Source of the DNA: Lingula anatina
Taxonomy: Eukaryota; Brachiopoda; Lingulata; Lingulida; Lingulidae
DNA: 64,000 bases
Direction: 5' to 3'
NCBI RefSeq assembly: GCF_001039355.2
Contig: NW_019775833.1
Coordinates: 1-64,000 of the forward strand
In this document: positions 1-12,522 of the stretch, piece after piece
How positions within the stretch are numbered: position 1 is the first letter of the stretch
How the letters are laid out: every line of letters begins with the position of its first letter
Made by a program: the position numbers and the translations under genes
The notes under the pieces: model-generated
What the model was told of the DNA's origin: nothing
The model's input: the letters and a program-made list of their open reading frames with translations, nothing else
Database searches by the model: none

Positions 1-2583
1 TTTTTTTTAAGCTATGACCTATATATCACATAAACGTGAATAAAGGCATTTGAGACGAAGTACTTGCTCAATTCTTCAGGAAACATTTTGAAATGAGGAA
101 AAAAGGCTCACTGCACAAACTCATTTGCATGCAAACATTATTTGAATCACATGCATATATAGATATAATAAACCAGTGATATGAGCATTTTAGTACATTC
201 GAGTACATGTGAGCGTACATGTGTGGAAGCGGGTGGTCCCGGTGATTTGTATAAAATTCTTTGTCCTTTTCTTGCAGATTTATACAAATTCTTATGGCCA
301 AATATTCTATACACTCTGGCCTTCTATCACTAGCGTCACTTTTAGCTACATGTACACGTAACATTGGTCGGAAGACTGCGCGTTACATATACATACGCTG
401 TAGCGGAGGAGTAGAAAAATCGAAGGCTCATTAGGTTTACGAAGGATCATATGAATTAAAGCTAATCACTTCCTTTAAGTTGCTAATTAAGGTGTGAGTG
501 AAAATGAAAACTTTGATGTGAGATCCGCATCCCATACAGTAGCTTCACACCTTCGACAATTTATTTTTCAGACGAGAGGAAGAATTAATAAAACAAGCAG
601 AATTTGACAAGACTTGATGTTATGTAAAACACCCACCTGTGTATGCATGGAAACCGTTGCCAACATTCGTCACCACTTCCTCAAATATGATGCCTTGTCC
701 AATTCCCAGATTTTTGTAGTCATGCCGGAGCTTTGCAGAGAATGCGACTTTAGTGAGAGTGCGATTCCGACCTCTGCGTGCTTGCCCGACCACAAACGCT
801 AAAGATGGAAAAATGTTTGTTAGATTCCAACATATTGAAACTGAATCCATAAAAAAGAAAAAATAAATCATAATATGAAGTGCTTTCAAATGTCATGAGA
901 CTCGTGGCGTGTAAGATGACATATTTTTTGTAAACGAGCATATTGATACCATATCACGCACGTCTTTTTATATCACCTGTTTTTTTTTTTTTTTTTTTTT
1001 TGTTCTCATTGGTTCATTTCTATTTCTCTAATCCATACATTTTCTTTTCTTTTTCTCTTTTCTTTCCTGCATTCTCCCTGTTGTTGGAAGGATACGCCCT
1101 TGATTAATAGTGAAATCGTGAAATTTTCAAATGAAAATTTTGATTATTTTAAAAATATGTCTGTATTTTACCGATTTAAGATGTACATTATCAAAATGTG
1201 ATTGGATATTAAAAGGAACTGCCAGCCAGAACATTCAGCGTGCGTTTAAAACTAAGCATGGGATCCAGAATGTACATATAAATCCATTGTGTTAAATGCT
1301 CTAGACTATTCTTTTATTGCTTCGAGAGAGTGCATGTGAAAAGACTAGTAATATTCCAATTTTGAACTCCCACTTTTTTCTATTCATATATACTGTATTA
1401 ATGTCTAAAGACACGTTAAATCCTTTTTAAGACATGTAATTACAGCTCTGTTTTAAGAAATGCAGTTTTGCGCACCGTTAAAATATAAAGAATGCATGTT
1501 GTAGTACAATTTCCCTGCCTTCAGCCCAATATAGAAAAAGTAAGATTCAAATACACATATTCTTAGTAGAGCAATTTTGAGTATGGAAGTCTAGCTAGCG
1601 AGCGAACGAATGAGAGTCAAGTTTCGTAAGTAAAAGAAAATTATGAGAAAGAATTCTCGCCAAAATCCCAAGTATACTTTTATTCAGAATAAAATAAAGG
1701 AGATATAATTATTCTGAGAGAGAGAGAGAGAGAGTACAAGATATAAGAATAAGTTGAAGCACAATTTACTGGTATATTAACAATAAAAAGATGGATAAAA
1801 GAGGAATAAAGACACGTTCAGAGAGTCAGCTCATAAAGGAAATTTACAGGATGGATGTTTACACATTGCAAATTTAAAGTAGCTGCCATGCCGAACTGTC
1901 CTTCATCTGTTATTTTTCGCGAGACTATTGGAAATATTACGCTGTGAATATGGACAGCAAAATGAAAAAAGACTATCTTAAATTAGTATTCATTTGTCTT
2001 CCATTGACATCACAAACGAGCATACAGAAGCGGACATTATCACACAGCATTTGATTGATGACATAAGTTGACGAAAGTGAAAACTATCCTACGGCCATGG
2101 AAAGGATAGCGAGTATGAAAATTTAACTGTTTAAAAAATGTATACTTAACTATACTGAACTGTATATATCATAAGGAATAGATAAAACAAGCATTTTTAG
2201 ACGTAAGCCATAACACACATTACGGCTTTTGTGCCTGTTGAGAAGAAATAAAATAAACAACTCTGACTTAGCGTTATTTTGACGATCATGAGTGTTCATC
2301 CTTTTTTTAGGTTCGATGACGTTAGCGGGAGGCGTAGGGGTGCGTGCGACCTGGCAGTTATGACTTTAAGCACACTATGTCACCCATTAAGCCATGTGCG
2401 CAGGCAAAAATGGCAGTAGGCCTATATAAGGAAAGATAACAATGGGACTATCAGATCAACAACACCTGAAGGGAAAAAAACTCCAGTATTTGGATATCTC
2501 CGTATATCGAAGATACTGCAGTTCTGGATTGCTGGTGAACTTTGTACGAAAACTTATTAGCAGGAAAAATAGACAATTTCAAC
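1..2583. other. Non-coding stretch upstream of the two-TM gene
   Basis: I see no convincing gene here. Short open frames on both strands lack conserved-looking composition and splice structure. The stretch holds a poly(T) run at 980-1001 and a short (GA)n at 1716-1734. The last 100-150 bases before 2584 may be 5' untranslated sequence or promoter of the two-transmembrane gene, but no TATA box or initiator can be assigned with confidence. Confidence 0.5.
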
Positions 2584-3267
2584 ATGCGGTGCTGTTGTGG
2601 GCATTCGATAGATGAAGAAAGTTCAGAGCGACCAAAATATGAATTCAGCCCATTTCTGATCAACGCTTCTCTCATTTGTTTTGCTCTTGGAACGCTCTGC
2701 ACATTGGCAGGAGTTGGTATAATACTGATCTCTGTACCGGGGACCGCTCTCGGACCTATTATTTTTTGTGGTGCCTTATTCTTATACCTTACTGGGATAA
2801 TGATGTGTATTCGAGGAGGGGCTTGCAGTTACTGCTTGAAAAGTAAGCCTAATGATTATAATAGCGACAGTGACGAGACTAGTATGGCAAATAGCGACGA
2901 AGAGAGCGCTAATGAACAGTCTGTATATGTGAGGAGCGGTGTCTCGAATCCATCCTTTGTAGCGATAGATACTACTTCCGATGGCGGTCTAGTCTTCTGC
3001 CAGTCGGATCTTCAACAAAGAATCTTCATTCTTTTCAACGGAAATGGCATTGGTAATGTTTATACCACGAGAGACCTCAGCCTAGACTTTAACACTGCTG
3101 TTAAGACTGGAAAAGCACCCGAGTACAATCGGCAGTCTTCTTTACAATCGGTGGTCTCTCTGTACGGAACAACAGAAAATGACATTCCACCAAAGTATGA
3201 GGAAACTGTGTGTCAAACAGATGTAAAAACAAGCCAGGGCTGTGATGCACATGCGATTAAAACGTAA
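2584..3267 (+). CDS. Small two-transmembrane protein with PPxY tail (unknown function)
   Basis: Single-exon frame of 227 codons ending in TAA. The frame stays open upstream to a TTG at 2542, but the first ATG is at 2584, giving a start MRCCCGHS. Cysteines 3-5 next to the membrane are possible palmitoylation sites (inference). Two hydrophobic segments are visible at about residues 24-50 and 55-76, joined by a very short PGT turn, so both ends should be on the same side of the membrane. Basic and cysteine residues follow the second segment (IRGGACSYCLKSK), which suggests a cytosolic C-terminus. The tail is Ser/Asp/Glu-rich (about 90-112) and ends with a PPKY motif at 202-205, the PPxY ligand type bound by WW domains of Nedd4-family ubiquitin ligases. 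I do not recognise an orthologue; the shape recalls small two-pass TMEM proteins. Function is unknown. It could lack an upstream exon. Confidence 0.7.
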   Translation: MRCCCGHSIDEESSERPKYEFSPFLINASLICFALGTLCTLAGVGIILISVPGTALGPIIFCGALFLYLTGIMMCIRGGACSYCLKSKPNDYNSDSDETSMANSDEESANEQSVYVRSGVSNPSFVAIDTTSDGGLVFCQSDLQQRIFILFNGNGIGNVYTTRDLSLDFNTAVKTGKAPEYNRQSSLQSVVSLYGTTENDIPPKYEETVCQTDVKTSQGCDAHAIKT

Positions 3268-5447
3268 ATAACTCGGGTCTAGAGAAAGTGTATTGGGCCT
3301 TTCCTTTTATTTGCCAAAAGTTGCCGAGATATCAACTAACTACATTGACATTTATAAAAATTATGTAAGGAATTATATACCAGTACATGTACCGTGTGAA
3401 GGGTACTTAACACTGTTACTGGTCCGGACATAAGAGGGACATAATTTTTTTCTCATTCAACCTTTCATTCATTCATTCATTCAGAGGGACAGAAAAATGA
3501 CAGCATTATTTCTTGAAATGTTATTTTCATCCAGAACTGCAAGTCATGATGGGTGCCTCGGTTGTTTACATTTGTTTTTCCATTTATCTAAGAGGAGACA
3601 TTAGGAGGTCTTTATCCAGTCATGGTTCGGTGCGGCTCATTTGGATAATGACCCTCTCGCTGCACCTTTGGTGCAGATACGATCGAAGCAAGCGTTACTT
3701 GTCCCTCCTTTGAGTGCAAGACCAGCCCTTTAATGGGGAGTTAATGTCTGGTGCTGATGACTTGACAAAATGTATTGCCTGATGAGGTGAAAACGTATGT
3801 GTGCACCTGTACTGTAAACAACCAAAAATAATAGACAACCAAAGACCTAAATTTCATGATACCTTTATTTGTAGTTTTAACATATTAAAATATGTACAAG
3901 AAATTGGGATTATATGTACATTGTATCTTTCAGTTATTTTCTACTTTTTTACATACCGTGTTGTGTGTTTTTGTATGAATGCACGTATAAATCTAAACAC
4001 AAGCATATATATTTTTGTTCGTTGGGTTGTTTAACGCGATTTAAAGCATGGCTACTTTCCGACTGAGACGACTGAATCTTGCATGTTAACGATGTTAAGG
4101 AGCCTGGATTCTAACTTTATGATCCAAGTAGAAACGACCACAAAGCAAACCACAGAATATGTTAGCAGAGGAATTTTCCGTCCTGAAAAATCGATTATCT
4201 CATGAAATTATCCCCCGATTTTATTCATATTTATTTACTTATTTAAGACCCAGCCTCCCCTTACCATATTCAGTAAAAATAAAGAATTTTCGATAATGAT
4301 AACAGGCAATGATTCATCGTATTGATTAAGAATAAGGATACATATCTCTCTAAGGTGAGACCAAATCGACCAAATCACGTTACAGTATGGTTCATTACTC
4401 CCGCTGACTACTACTTAATGTCTTACAGCACGCAAATTGGGCAGGATGTTAACCCAGATTTTTCAAATGTATCTTCCATCATTTAAGCGTTGGCCCGACG
4501 GTAGGCCATTCCTTATGACGTTTGTCTCGAAAAAAGACAAATACAGATGACTATTTCCTGAGAGGCATCTGGCTCTATGAATAACATTTAGCGTTAATGA
4601 TTGGTTTATTATTCTTTTAAGATGAAGTTCTTCTTGGCTTAACTTGACCTTATCACTTTCTTTTGTGTTAAGAGGACGCTAATCATGGAGAAAATGAAAG
4701 AGCCAAATAAGGGGAATCAACGATAATGCAATTCCATAACGATTTTAAGGGTGTGGCCCCAAATAATGAGCCCCATTAGAACGTGAAGACGGCCCTTTCA
4801 GGTAACCTCTTGCTTACACCATATTAAGACGTCCATTATTTAAATTGATCTTACCTAAACTCAACAACAGAATCGCCAACGGAGCAACCTTCTTCAAGTT
4901 GATCCTGATGGTAGCCATGTCCACAATGTACATGTAGCGTGCAAATAGTTTAGACTTAACTCTTAGAAAAACCTCCTCTCAGGCTCCACGGTTGGCGAAT
5001 CCGCACATGTTTTCAATTTACACGCAAGCACATATCTAACAGAAAAGATGTGTTTTCTCAACATCGGGGGTTATTTATAAGCCTTAACAGAGTTCCTACA
5101 TTAATTAACAGACATAACAGATATAATGCTGCCTAAGAGAAGCTTAAATAATATTTTGATAGACTGTTTCTGACAGTTAGCAATTCTAGCTAGATGCCAA
5201 AGGAGAAGTACTTGTTTGCTGAAAAAATGGGCAACACATGAAACTGGGACTTAAAACTGAAAATACAAGCTAGTAATTTTCCACATAGACAAGGATGTTT
5301 TTTTGGTTATTATTTGTCTATTGCCAACCCTTTTGATTAGATACTGTGAAAAAGGATACGAGACAAAAAAATCAATATTTATTTTATAATGTTTTTATTT
5401 CTTTTTTGATACAAGCACAACGGCTCTGATATAACAATGGAATACAT

Positions 5448-5532
<85 letters not shown>

Positions 5533-7466
5533 GGTGCACAATTATAATTATTAAGAGAATAAAAGGAAATATTTCACAGACATGTTTTAACAATATGTAG
5601 TTACAGCCCATTCTATGGTCCTTTCATATTCGTTTGAGCATGTTGACCTTGTGATAACCCTAGTTATTCTGATCATTCTTGTCCGTTTTTCGTGATGGAA
5701 TTTGCAACTCCTTTTAAAAAGTCTTCATCATTTGTGCCCATAAGGAGACTAAACTTTTTGTGGGGCTATTAAAATTAATATATTCGTTTTTCGGAAGGAT
5801 AGATTGAATTTCTTTTCTGAAGCCAGGACAGTGGACATTTTTGTACATCTTCTACACTCTGGCTGTATACCTTGCATGTCCATTTTCATGCAGGTTGTAA
5901 TGCAACCGGCATATTGTATCATCTCTCGTAATCTCTTTTGGCAAAGTTTTGCACTTTCCACTGAAAAAGAGTTGTTTAGCTACTCCCATAAGAGACCAGG
6001 GTTGAAGAAATAAGAAAAAACAATTTGAGGAAGGGGGGGGGGGGGGTACGCACTTGTGTTCGCATGCACGTCTTTCGATGCCCGTTCCATTTTCTCCAAG
6101 TTGTATTGTGTATTTGTGTATGTATGCCTGGGTGTACGCAAGTGTAGTGAATGTATAAGCCATACAAGCATTTCTGTTTGTACTAATGCCCATGGAAATA
6201 TTTAAAGCAAAATTTCTCAGGTCTTGTGCTAGGGTACATGTATAGGATGAATGAGGCAAGAAAACAAATGGTTTACTTAGAAAATATTGAAATGAAATAT
6301 GGTTGCCATCACATCAGCCTGTTCTCTTCATTACCTCTGCATGGTTTGGTGCAGCTTGCCTATTTCGGGCATACGTGTTGGCCGCACGTCAGGTTATATT
6401 TACAGCAACTGGTACTGAGAGTTATGTTAAGGAATTTGTTTCATTAAGTGTGAGATAGCCTATAACCTAGATTTTTTAAGTTGAAATTACTTTGTCCGTC
6501 GTTACACGTGCTGTTTCAATCAGATGGAGACTGAAAAGAAATATACCTTGATTATTGCTTCAAGAGCCGTGAACAAAACTTGACGGGAAGTAAAAGTGTA
6601 AATAAAGTTTGTGACATTTTGAGTCCTAGAGAATCTGAAAAGGAAGCTAGATTAAATTCGAAATTTAATTTTCGATGAAAAAAAGCATAATTAGGTTTAC
6701 ACGTTGCTTCATAATGCAGGGTGATGGGGGTGAGTGCTCGAGGGTTTATGCGCATCCGTCATAGAATTAAGGAGGCTATTTAAGCTAAATGTTTCAAATT
6801 AATTTTATCTGATGCTCCATCTTTGAATGATATCTTAGGGCCTTGGTTGAAGCTCGTTTATTGAGTAGATAACAAACTGAATTATTACAGAGAAAACCTT
6901 TTTGTTTTAAATTTTTTTTTAAATTTTTGAATTGCTTAACAGAGGGAAAAACGAGCGACATTTTAGAGTGAAACTACATGGGATCATATTAATCAATATA
7001 CTCATAACCTGATCAGAACATGTTGACAAGATTACCAGGCCATATTATTAATTATGATGATAATGTCAAATCGTACATGTATATTTGTTACTAAAGACCA
7101 CGACCTAACATGACAGTACATGTCAAAATTGAATGAGGAAAGAAAGAATTCCATGCCATTAATCAAAACGCATAATAGGCTCTTACTGATTTTGCAAGAA
7201 CGAGAGACATTTTATACAATTAGAATGCAGTCCATCAAATTTGAGAAAAAAAAAACTGTTGGGTATATGTTGTCCACTTACAAAACAAAACCAAAGAAAA
7301 CAACCTCCTCCTTTGGTCGAGTCAATTATCAGGTTTTATGGATCCTTAGCAGCGTCCTTTTTGGCTGTTTACTTATGATCTGTCCGGAAAATTTCAAGCC
7401 CAAGACTTTAAAATAACCTTAATTTTACAGGGTAAAGATTTTTCTATGATAGGTTACCCATTGCTA
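3268..7466. other. Intergenic, microsatellites only
   Basis: No gene supported. It contains a CATT-type tetranucleotide run at about 3465-3482, a long (TA)n at 5450-5527 and a poly(G) run at 6033-6046. Open frames across the (TA)n and poly(G) tracts are low-complexity artefacts. Part of the first few hundred bases is probably 3' UTR of the two-TM gene; no strong AATAAA was found close by. Confidence 0.5.
5450..5527. repeat. (TA)n microsatellite
   Basis: Uninterrupted TA dinucleotide tract of about 78 bp. It generates spurious tyrosine-isoleucine open frames. Confidence 0.97.
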
Positions 7467-7635
7467 GGGTCACAGATTGATTTTTCACTAGATATTCACA
7501 GTTATATCTGAGATTAATTTTGTGCACTTTTCTGTACTGTGAGCACAGCAGAGAATTGTGCCATAAAATATCTAGAGGCAGACATACACTGGTGTAGGCT
7601 ATGGGAATATTTAGTGAAAATCAATCGGTGGCCCC
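7467..7635. mobile_element. MITE-like element with imperfect terminal inverted repeats
   Basis: The left end (GGGTCACAGATTGATTTTTC) matches the reverse complement of the right end (GGGGCCACCGATTGATTTTC), and the similarity continues through a CACTA-A/G-ATATTC stretch on both sides, about 30 bp per arm. No coding capacity. Target-site duplication is not clear (flanks CTA and CGG). A non-autonomous cut-and-paste element is the best reading. Confidence 0.6.
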
Positions 7636-7727
7636 GGTAGAGGGTAGGTTGAGGTCAAGTGAAGTTACATCCATTTCCTATCTTTTTCATGGTGGTGACA
7701 GTTTCGCTTATGTTTAAACAAGTACAC

Positions 7728-7730
<3 letters not shown>

Positions 7731-7785
<55 letters not shown>
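7731..7785. repeat. Compound (TG)n(AG)n microsatellite
   Basis: About 30 bp of TG repeats run directly into about 25 bp of AG repeats. Confidence 0.95.
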
Positions 7786-7790
<5 letters not shown>

Positions 7791-9208
7791 TGTTAAATAT
7801 CACTAACCATATAGGCCAACATGTATACCTTGTAAAGCATGAACATGTGTTGAATGATTAGCTTTACAGTTCACATTTCCTTTTATCCAATTACGAGATA
7901 GCACCAGCCTTTAACGGTCTTTTGGTCTTATAAAATAGATATTGTTTTGAAAGAATTTAATTCGTATCAAGTATCAACATTAGCAAACTTTTGTAACACA
8001 CGACATCATACAGGGAGATAAACGATATTTTATTTTAAGAAACATTTCAATTCATCAAGCTGTAAACGAGGGTATAAAAGCTAAATACCATATTGAATAA
8101 ATTAGTTATTCAAAATGAAAAAGTAATATTTCCTTTCTGCTAGGAAGGCCAGAAACATCAATTCAGAAACGGTCGAATCTCTAATTGGCTTCTACAGATT
8201 TAAAACTTCTCCCCCTTTAGCGTTCAACCCTCCAAATTCGAACCCCTAGACGGGTTTTACCATCGCAATCCATAAAAACGATCCCTTTTCGGTTGATATA
8301 CGATGCTCTCAAACTGTGACACTGTTTTTATCATAATATTCTGTCAGATTATAGTCTGATATTTCATATAGACAAGTTTACCTGGCAATAGGGCCTACAG
8401 ATGCAATCTTCATATAATGATTATTTTTATGTCAGACCTAAACCGAGATAACATAACCAAGAGGGTGAACTCCCAAATGGAAACTACGTTGAGCTCGTTG
8501 ATAATTCTTGCATTTTGTCTCTTTTACACGCAGTACACTTAAAATAATGTGTGGACCGGGTAACTAACTTGACTTTCTTCTTCCCAAATGTGCTCATGAT
8601 TTATAACTCAGGTGGTGAGCTTACCCATGCACCAATTTGGTGAGCCTTACGATGCACACTAAAATCGGCTGCATTGAGGCATAAGTAAGATTAGCACCTG
8701 TGTTATATTGCATGGGCAAATTTATAAAAAATATGTGTTTTAATAAGCAAAGAAAAAGGCTGGACATGTTCATATTGCAAAAAAAAAGTGTTGTCACCTC
8801 ATTGTTATTTGTTATCATCATCAGGAAATGATGGTGCCTCATTGTGGAAATGTCCACATTTTACATAATCTCCTACCACCCACCCACTCCATCAGTTTCC
8901 AAGCCACGGGCCTCTAGGAGCAGCGAAACGACTTTCACCATCCGCTTCAAACAGCTTCAATCATTAAGGCCTTCATATGAGGCATATGTTGTTTTTAGTC
9001 TTGCACGTAAACACGCTATCAAACCACAATACTGCTCCAGGCAAAGCAGCATATTCTCTTGTCTTTCTGCCTTTTTTTAAACATCGGCCTCGAACCGAAC
9101 TGCGACTGCGTGGACCAGAATCTCCATCTCCAGGTCAACAAGTAAATGTACATGTAGATCAGTTTTCGTATGTACACGGACAAGTAGGGCCTTTGTGAAT
9201 TAACTTAG
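7786..9208. other. Intergenic, no gene seen
   Basis: Overlapping short open frames at about 8621-9198 on both strands show no recognisable domain and no splice-linked partners. Nothing else is supported. Confidence 0.5.
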
Positions 9209-9319
9209 CAGTGGCGGGTTTAGGGGGGTCAGGGGGGTCCTGACCCCACGCCAAGATGGGGGGGAGGGTCGGCTTCGCATCTGCGGACCCCCCTTCAAAT
9301 AACCCTAGATCCGCCCCTG
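9209..9319. mobile_element. Short MITE, CAG...CTG ends, 6-bp target duplication
   Basis: A 111-bp element starts CAGTGGCGGGTTTAGGGG and ends CCCTAGATCCGCCCCTG; the ends are imperfect inverted repeats. It is flanked by the direct repeat ACTTAG (9203-9208 and 9320-9325), a plausible target-site duplication. The CAG/CTG tips and 5-8 bp duplication recall hAT-type non-autonomous elements. The same end motif (CAGGGGCGGATCC) recurs at 27958. Confidence 0.75.
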
Positions 9320-9640
9320 ACTTAGGGTGTGGTAACCTTTTTGAAGGTTGGAAATGAGGTTTTCTATTGACTCCTCGCCCTCCACCACCACCATATATTA
9401 TATACCAGGTATCAAGTACAGAGTATTATTTGACTGGTACTAGATATTGAAGTTTACTTCTGCATGCATTTTCCAGCTAATTCTGTACACATGTGAGTTA
9501 TGTTAAGAATAGCAGATAAACTATCAAAATCCTTCATTGTAAAACTAGATAAGTGTTAAGGGGACGTGTAGCATACGATGTAGTGTCCACCCTCCGTTAG
9601 ATTCACACAGGAGGGGGCTAGCGTGACATACGAGTAAGTG

Positions 9641-10190
9641 CAGGCCTACCCAACTACCAGACTCGGCACATAAAGATCCTGAATTAACCGGTATATCAGA
9701 CCACACTACCCGTTTTCAAGGTGTGTGTCAGATCGCATTTCGGAGTATCATACCCCAGAACAAATTTTGTAGGACGACTGTGGGCTCAGCCACGCTCGGC
9801 TGAACAACCTTAAACTGTACTCTTACTTTAATTAAGTACTCTATTTTATTGTCTCTATGGGGGTCTATGGGGACTTTACGACATTAGGTTTGAATGTTTT
9901 AACCACTTTTGATAGGGCTTTTTTGCATTGTATTAGATTAATGTGGCAGTCTAAGGTTCATCTAGGTGGCTTTCAAATTTATGCACCCGGTTTTAAAATC
10001 ATATAGCGATTTTACGACAATCGTTTACTATCCAATCAAGGTGACAGCCGAGCGTGGGCTCATCCTGTCGGTGTTCTGACTGATACTCCGAAATGCGATC
10101 TGACACACACCTTGAAAACGGGTAGTGTGGTCCGATATTCCGGTTAATTCAGGATCCTTATGTGCCGAGTCTGGTAGTTGGGTAGGCCTG
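9641..10190. mobile_element. Foldback DNA transposon with ~110-bp inverted arms
   Basis: Bases 9641-9750 are the reverse complement of 10081-10190 with only a handful of mismatches. Weaker inverted similarity continues inward to about 9812 and 10031, including a shared ACGCTCGGCTG core. The tips read CAGGCCTACCC and GGGTAGGCCTG. The element is flanked by AAGTG on both sides (9636-9640 and 10191-10195), a 5-bp target-site duplication. The interior has no credible coding frame. Best read as a non-autonomous foldback/MITE element, possibly related to the other CAG-ended elements in this window. Confidence 0.85.
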
Positions 10191-10507
10191 AAGTGGGTCA
10201 AAATAGGTTGGGGCTTACCCGAACATGGAAAAATCAAGGGAAAAAATTAAGAAAGAACATTAAAACAAACAAATCAAAGGAAAAGGGACATCGTAAGGGA
10301 CTCTTTCCTCCAATACCTACCTAGAGATAGTTTGTTACAGCGGCAATTTACGTTTTATTTGGTTTTAGGGGTGTTTTTTCGTGAGATGTGAGTACTTTCT
10401 CTCGGTATGTATGTCAAACAACACACTCGTGACGCTCGTTGTCTTCTGGCATATATCGCTCGGGTTTCAGTGTATCATCTCTTACTTCTTTTACTGATTT
10501 TACCATG

Positions 10508-10550
<43 letters not shown>

Positions 10551-10843
10551 TAGATAAAAAGAATGCGTTATATGTTGCTGTGGCTTTCTGTGCACTTTCA
10601 AGCGCAACAGTAACAATACGAAAATCCTATTACTGTGTTATTCCTGGTCTCTCCCATCTCGACATGTTTTGGGATTTAAAATAAACATAAGACACCCATT
10701 GGCTACATTGATTCCGCTTTATGCACTTAAAACTAAAAAAATACTTTTACTGAGCGATTTGTTATGTTAACTGAAGCAAATGAAAATGGGTACTGTTTGT
10801 AGTGTGACATCCCATGCTTCTTCTAGCGCTAAAACGAGCCTCG

Positions 10844-10877
<34 letters not shown>
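10191..10877. repeat. Spacer with (CA)n and (TA)n microsatellites
   Basis: No gene. A (CA)n tract lies at 10509-10548 and a (TA)n tract at 10846-10877. The latter is the insertion target of the adjacent Tc1-like element, whose family inserts at TA. Confidence 0.8.
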
Positions 10878-10881
<4 letters not shown>

Positions 10882-12509
10882 CTTGACATTTAATATGGAA
10901 TATTTCAGTTTCGAAGGTATACCTAGGTAAAAATAGGTTCTTTTTTAAAAAACTCCGATCTCATATAAGATGTGTGAATGTAAACGTGTGTAGTCAGGTG
11001 TTTCACTACCAATTAACTGACGTTCATGCCCGTTGCGCTGCTACATTGTGTAATTTGCAGTGATTTAATTGGGTAGTGTTCCTTTGGGCTGATCAAAGCT
11101 TGGCTTAGGCAAAGCTTGGTTCTGTCAAAAAAGTATCCATATTTCGGCAACTACTGCATAGAAGAATTTGAAATTCTGCATGCAAGCGGTCAGTTTTGCA
11201 GTGCGTAAGATGAGTCAAGGAGTGCAGTACAAATTTGTTAATCTAAGGCAGAATGGCGCGAAAAAGACAGACATAACCAGACAGATCATAGCACCAAACG
11301 GAACGGTCCCCACCGTTTTATAGAGTAATGCCAAGACTGATGTACCTACACAGAGGTCACCCCCAATGTATCAAAATTTTACCTACAGGGTACAGGACCC
11401 AATGTCTTTCGGGATACGCTGCTGCAACTAAACAAAAAACACTTTGTCCGTTCAGAACGAGGGGTAAATTGCCACTAAAATGCGGCTTTCAAAGCCCTTA
11501 GCGAACACCAAACTGGTTTTAGCAGGTAAGAACACCAAATGACCTCCGAGGTACCCACTGTATACAGCAAAACATCGTCGTCTGTTTCTCTAATGAATTG
11601 GGGGCCATGAACGATTCTGGGTAGAACACTGAAACTGCGTGGCTTTCTTTATTGAGGTCAGATTTCACCTGTACCGCTCAATTAGTCAAAACAGAGTTTA
11701 CAGATATCCAGAAGAGGCCTACTACGAAGCATATGCCGGGTCTAAAGTGACAAGGGTGATTGACAGCGTCAATATTTGGAGTAGATTCCACATTGGTGCC
11801 AAAACACCAATGGTAGTCATCGACGAAAACCTGAACCAGATCAAATAAAGGAATAATCTCGGAACCACTTGACTATCATTTGATAGGGGGCACCTTAGGA
11901 ACAATTCTAGGTTGCACGATGAGGTTGCAGGTTCACACAGCGCACTTTTAATAGCAGATAACTTACAGAACCAAGGGAATGAGCAGCTACCCTGGTCATC
12001 AAAATCGCCACATTTGAACCACACCAATCAACTGCCTACATGTCCTACAACAAAACTGGACCAGATTGGACAATTTTAGACCGATGCCTGAAATGCTATT
12101 CCAGATTGAACTCTAAAAACCTACCCCCAAGAGATGCCTTGCCGCTTGAGAGCGCTGGCAACAGCCACGAAGAGGCCAGGCGTAACAACGACCATTACTG
12201 TGACTAGCAACTGACATGAGGGTCTTTTGTGGAGCGTATTACCCTTTTACAGACGATAATTTGGAAAATATGGAGATCCAAAATATATCTTTTAATGGGA
12301 GTGGTATGACATAGAATAGGCAATGTGTTTTTGTTTGCTTCTCTGGCAAATTCCATTAATGAACTGATGTCACAATGGCATCAAAGAGATTATTTAAAGT
12401 TATTAAAACACGATTTTAATCCTTATTTTCATTTATCAGTCAGCAAAATAGGAAAAAACTGATAAAAATTTATTTCGAAAAAAATATTCCATATTAAATG
12501 TCAAGTCTG
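10878..12509 (+). mobile_element. Degenerate Tc1/mariner transposon
   Basis: The ends are inverted repeats of about 28 bp (CAGACTTGACATTTAATATG at the left, its complement at the right), each bordered by TA. The 1.63-kb length is typical of Tc1/mariner elements. On the + strand, decayed transposase remains can be read from about 11200 to 12220: an IEVRFHLYRS-like first catalytic region (family IDESRF), a TPMVVIDENLN segment near 11800, an IADNLQNQGNE segment (family DNA/DPxH) and PWSSKSPHLNH (family PWPAYSPDLNPIE). Frameshifts and stops separate the parts, and the acidic residue expected after SPxLN is lost in this copy by a ~31-bp deletion relative to the copy at 12523. The element is inactive. 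Confidence 0.88.
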
Positions 12510-12521
12510 TATATATATATA

Positions 12522-12522
12522 N
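12522..12522. other. Single N: assembly junction 1
   Basis: An isolated N follows a short (TA)n. The sequence after it (from 12524) repeats 11857-12510 almost exactly, so this is a join between two versions of the same locus. Confidence 0.85.

Noticed and set aside
2542-2583. Upstream extension of the two-TM protein from 2542
   Set aside because: The frame there begins with TTG, which is not a normal animal start; the first ATG is at 2584.
5384-5611. Tyrosine-isoleucine repeat protein
   Set aside because: Translation of a (TA)n microsatellite.
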